DNA of 5,982 nt, taken from contig CAJOHT010000023.1 in NCBI GenBank assembly GCA_905234305.1, forward strand, positions 20,853-26,834, given 5' to 3'. Source of the stretch: an uncultured Ruminococcus sp. Its GTDB lineage: Bacteria; Bacillota; Clostridia; Oscillospirales; Acutalibacteraceae. Shown here in pieces: positions 5,738-5,982 of the stretch. Below the pieces are notes generated by a model that was not told the DNA's origin, ran no database searches, and was given only the letters and a program-made list of their open reading frames with translations. How positions within the stretch are numbered: position 1 is the first letter of the stretch; each line of letters opens with the position of its first letter. A program made the translations under genes and the position numbers.

Positions 5738-5982
5738 TCAATCTATAACATATTCCCTGAGTTTTCGATACATTTCCTCGTCCGCGACTGCCTCGATTTC
5801 AATTCCCTCGGCGGTATAGTTCTCGCTTATAAGAGTAGCTTTCTCTCTAATCTCATTCGACATCCCCGCCATAGAGAACGGAAGCAGGATTTTTACGCGC
5901 TTGACCCTTACGGGCAGGTTTGCCTCGACAGCGTTTAACAGCGCGTCGATTCCCTTCCCCTCTTTTGCGCTTATATAAACAT
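5738..5982 (-). CDS. hflX: GTPase HflX, C-terminal fragment (5' end outside the window)
   Basis: The 80 visible residues end at TGA (5738-5740); the start is beyond the right edge. VYISAKEGKGIDALLNAVEA matches the G5 (SAK) motif and following helix of a P-loop GTPase. The stretch after it (VRVKRVKILLPFS, NEIREKATLISENYT, EGIEIEAVADEEMYRKL) matches the C-terminal domain characteristic of HflX. HflX is a ribosome-associated GTPase that, in studied bacteria, splits stalled or stress-damaged ribosomes. The G1-G4 motifs and the N-terminal HflX domain are not in the window, so intactness cannot be judged. It is closed by its own terminator and is probably unrelated in function to the genes downstream. 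Confidence 0.85.
   Translation of the reverse strand, partial: VYISAKEGKGIDALLNAVEANLPVRVKRVKILLPFSMAGMSNEIREKATLISENYTAEGIEIEAVADEEMYRKLREYVID

Overview
The window suggests an anaerobic gut Firmicute of the Oscillospiraceae (Ruminococcus-like). The reasons are AT-rich intergenic DNA with moderate-GC genes, a secreted protein with a starch-binding-module-like domain, and a papain-like protease with a lectin-like domain that runs into an apparent bacterial Ig-like repeat. Species cannot be fixed from the sequence. All five genes lie on the minus strand, so transcription runs from right to left.

Right edge to left edge: (i) the last 80 codons of hflX (5738-5982), closed by a strong intrinsic terminator (5673-5718). 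(ii) A 355-aa surface protein (4534-5601) with a signal peptide, a CBM26-like beta domain, a helical region, a Ser/Gly linker and a C-terminal membrane anchor, followed by a hairpin terminator (4476-4511). (iii) A compact operon of an OmpR-family response regulator (3681-4355), a sensor histidine kinase with a large extracytoplasmic domain (2025-3677), and a secreted C1A cysteine protease (1-2010, cut by the window edge). The gaps are 3 and 14 nt, and the kinase ribosome binding site lies inside the end of the regulator gene.

The most interesting signal is in the two intergenic regions. The surface-protein promoter and the two-component operon both carry a tandem direct repeat, CTTNAGAY-N3-CTTNAGAT, with an 11-bp period. 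In both it lies exactly 8 bp upstream of a TAWAAT -10 hexamer, and 25 of 37 positions are identical across the aligned element. This is the PhoB-box style of layout used by OmpR-family activators. It suggests that the regulator encoded here controls its own operon and the neighbouring surface protein. The operon also has a conventional promoter further upstream (TTGCTA-N17-TATAAT), whose predicted start falls on the repeats.

Working model (inference): an envelope-sensing two-component system produces its own secreted protease and co-controls a surface carbohydrate-binding protein. The inducing signal and the protease substrate are unknown. There are no RNA genes, mobile elements, CRISPR arrays or convincing plus-strand genes.
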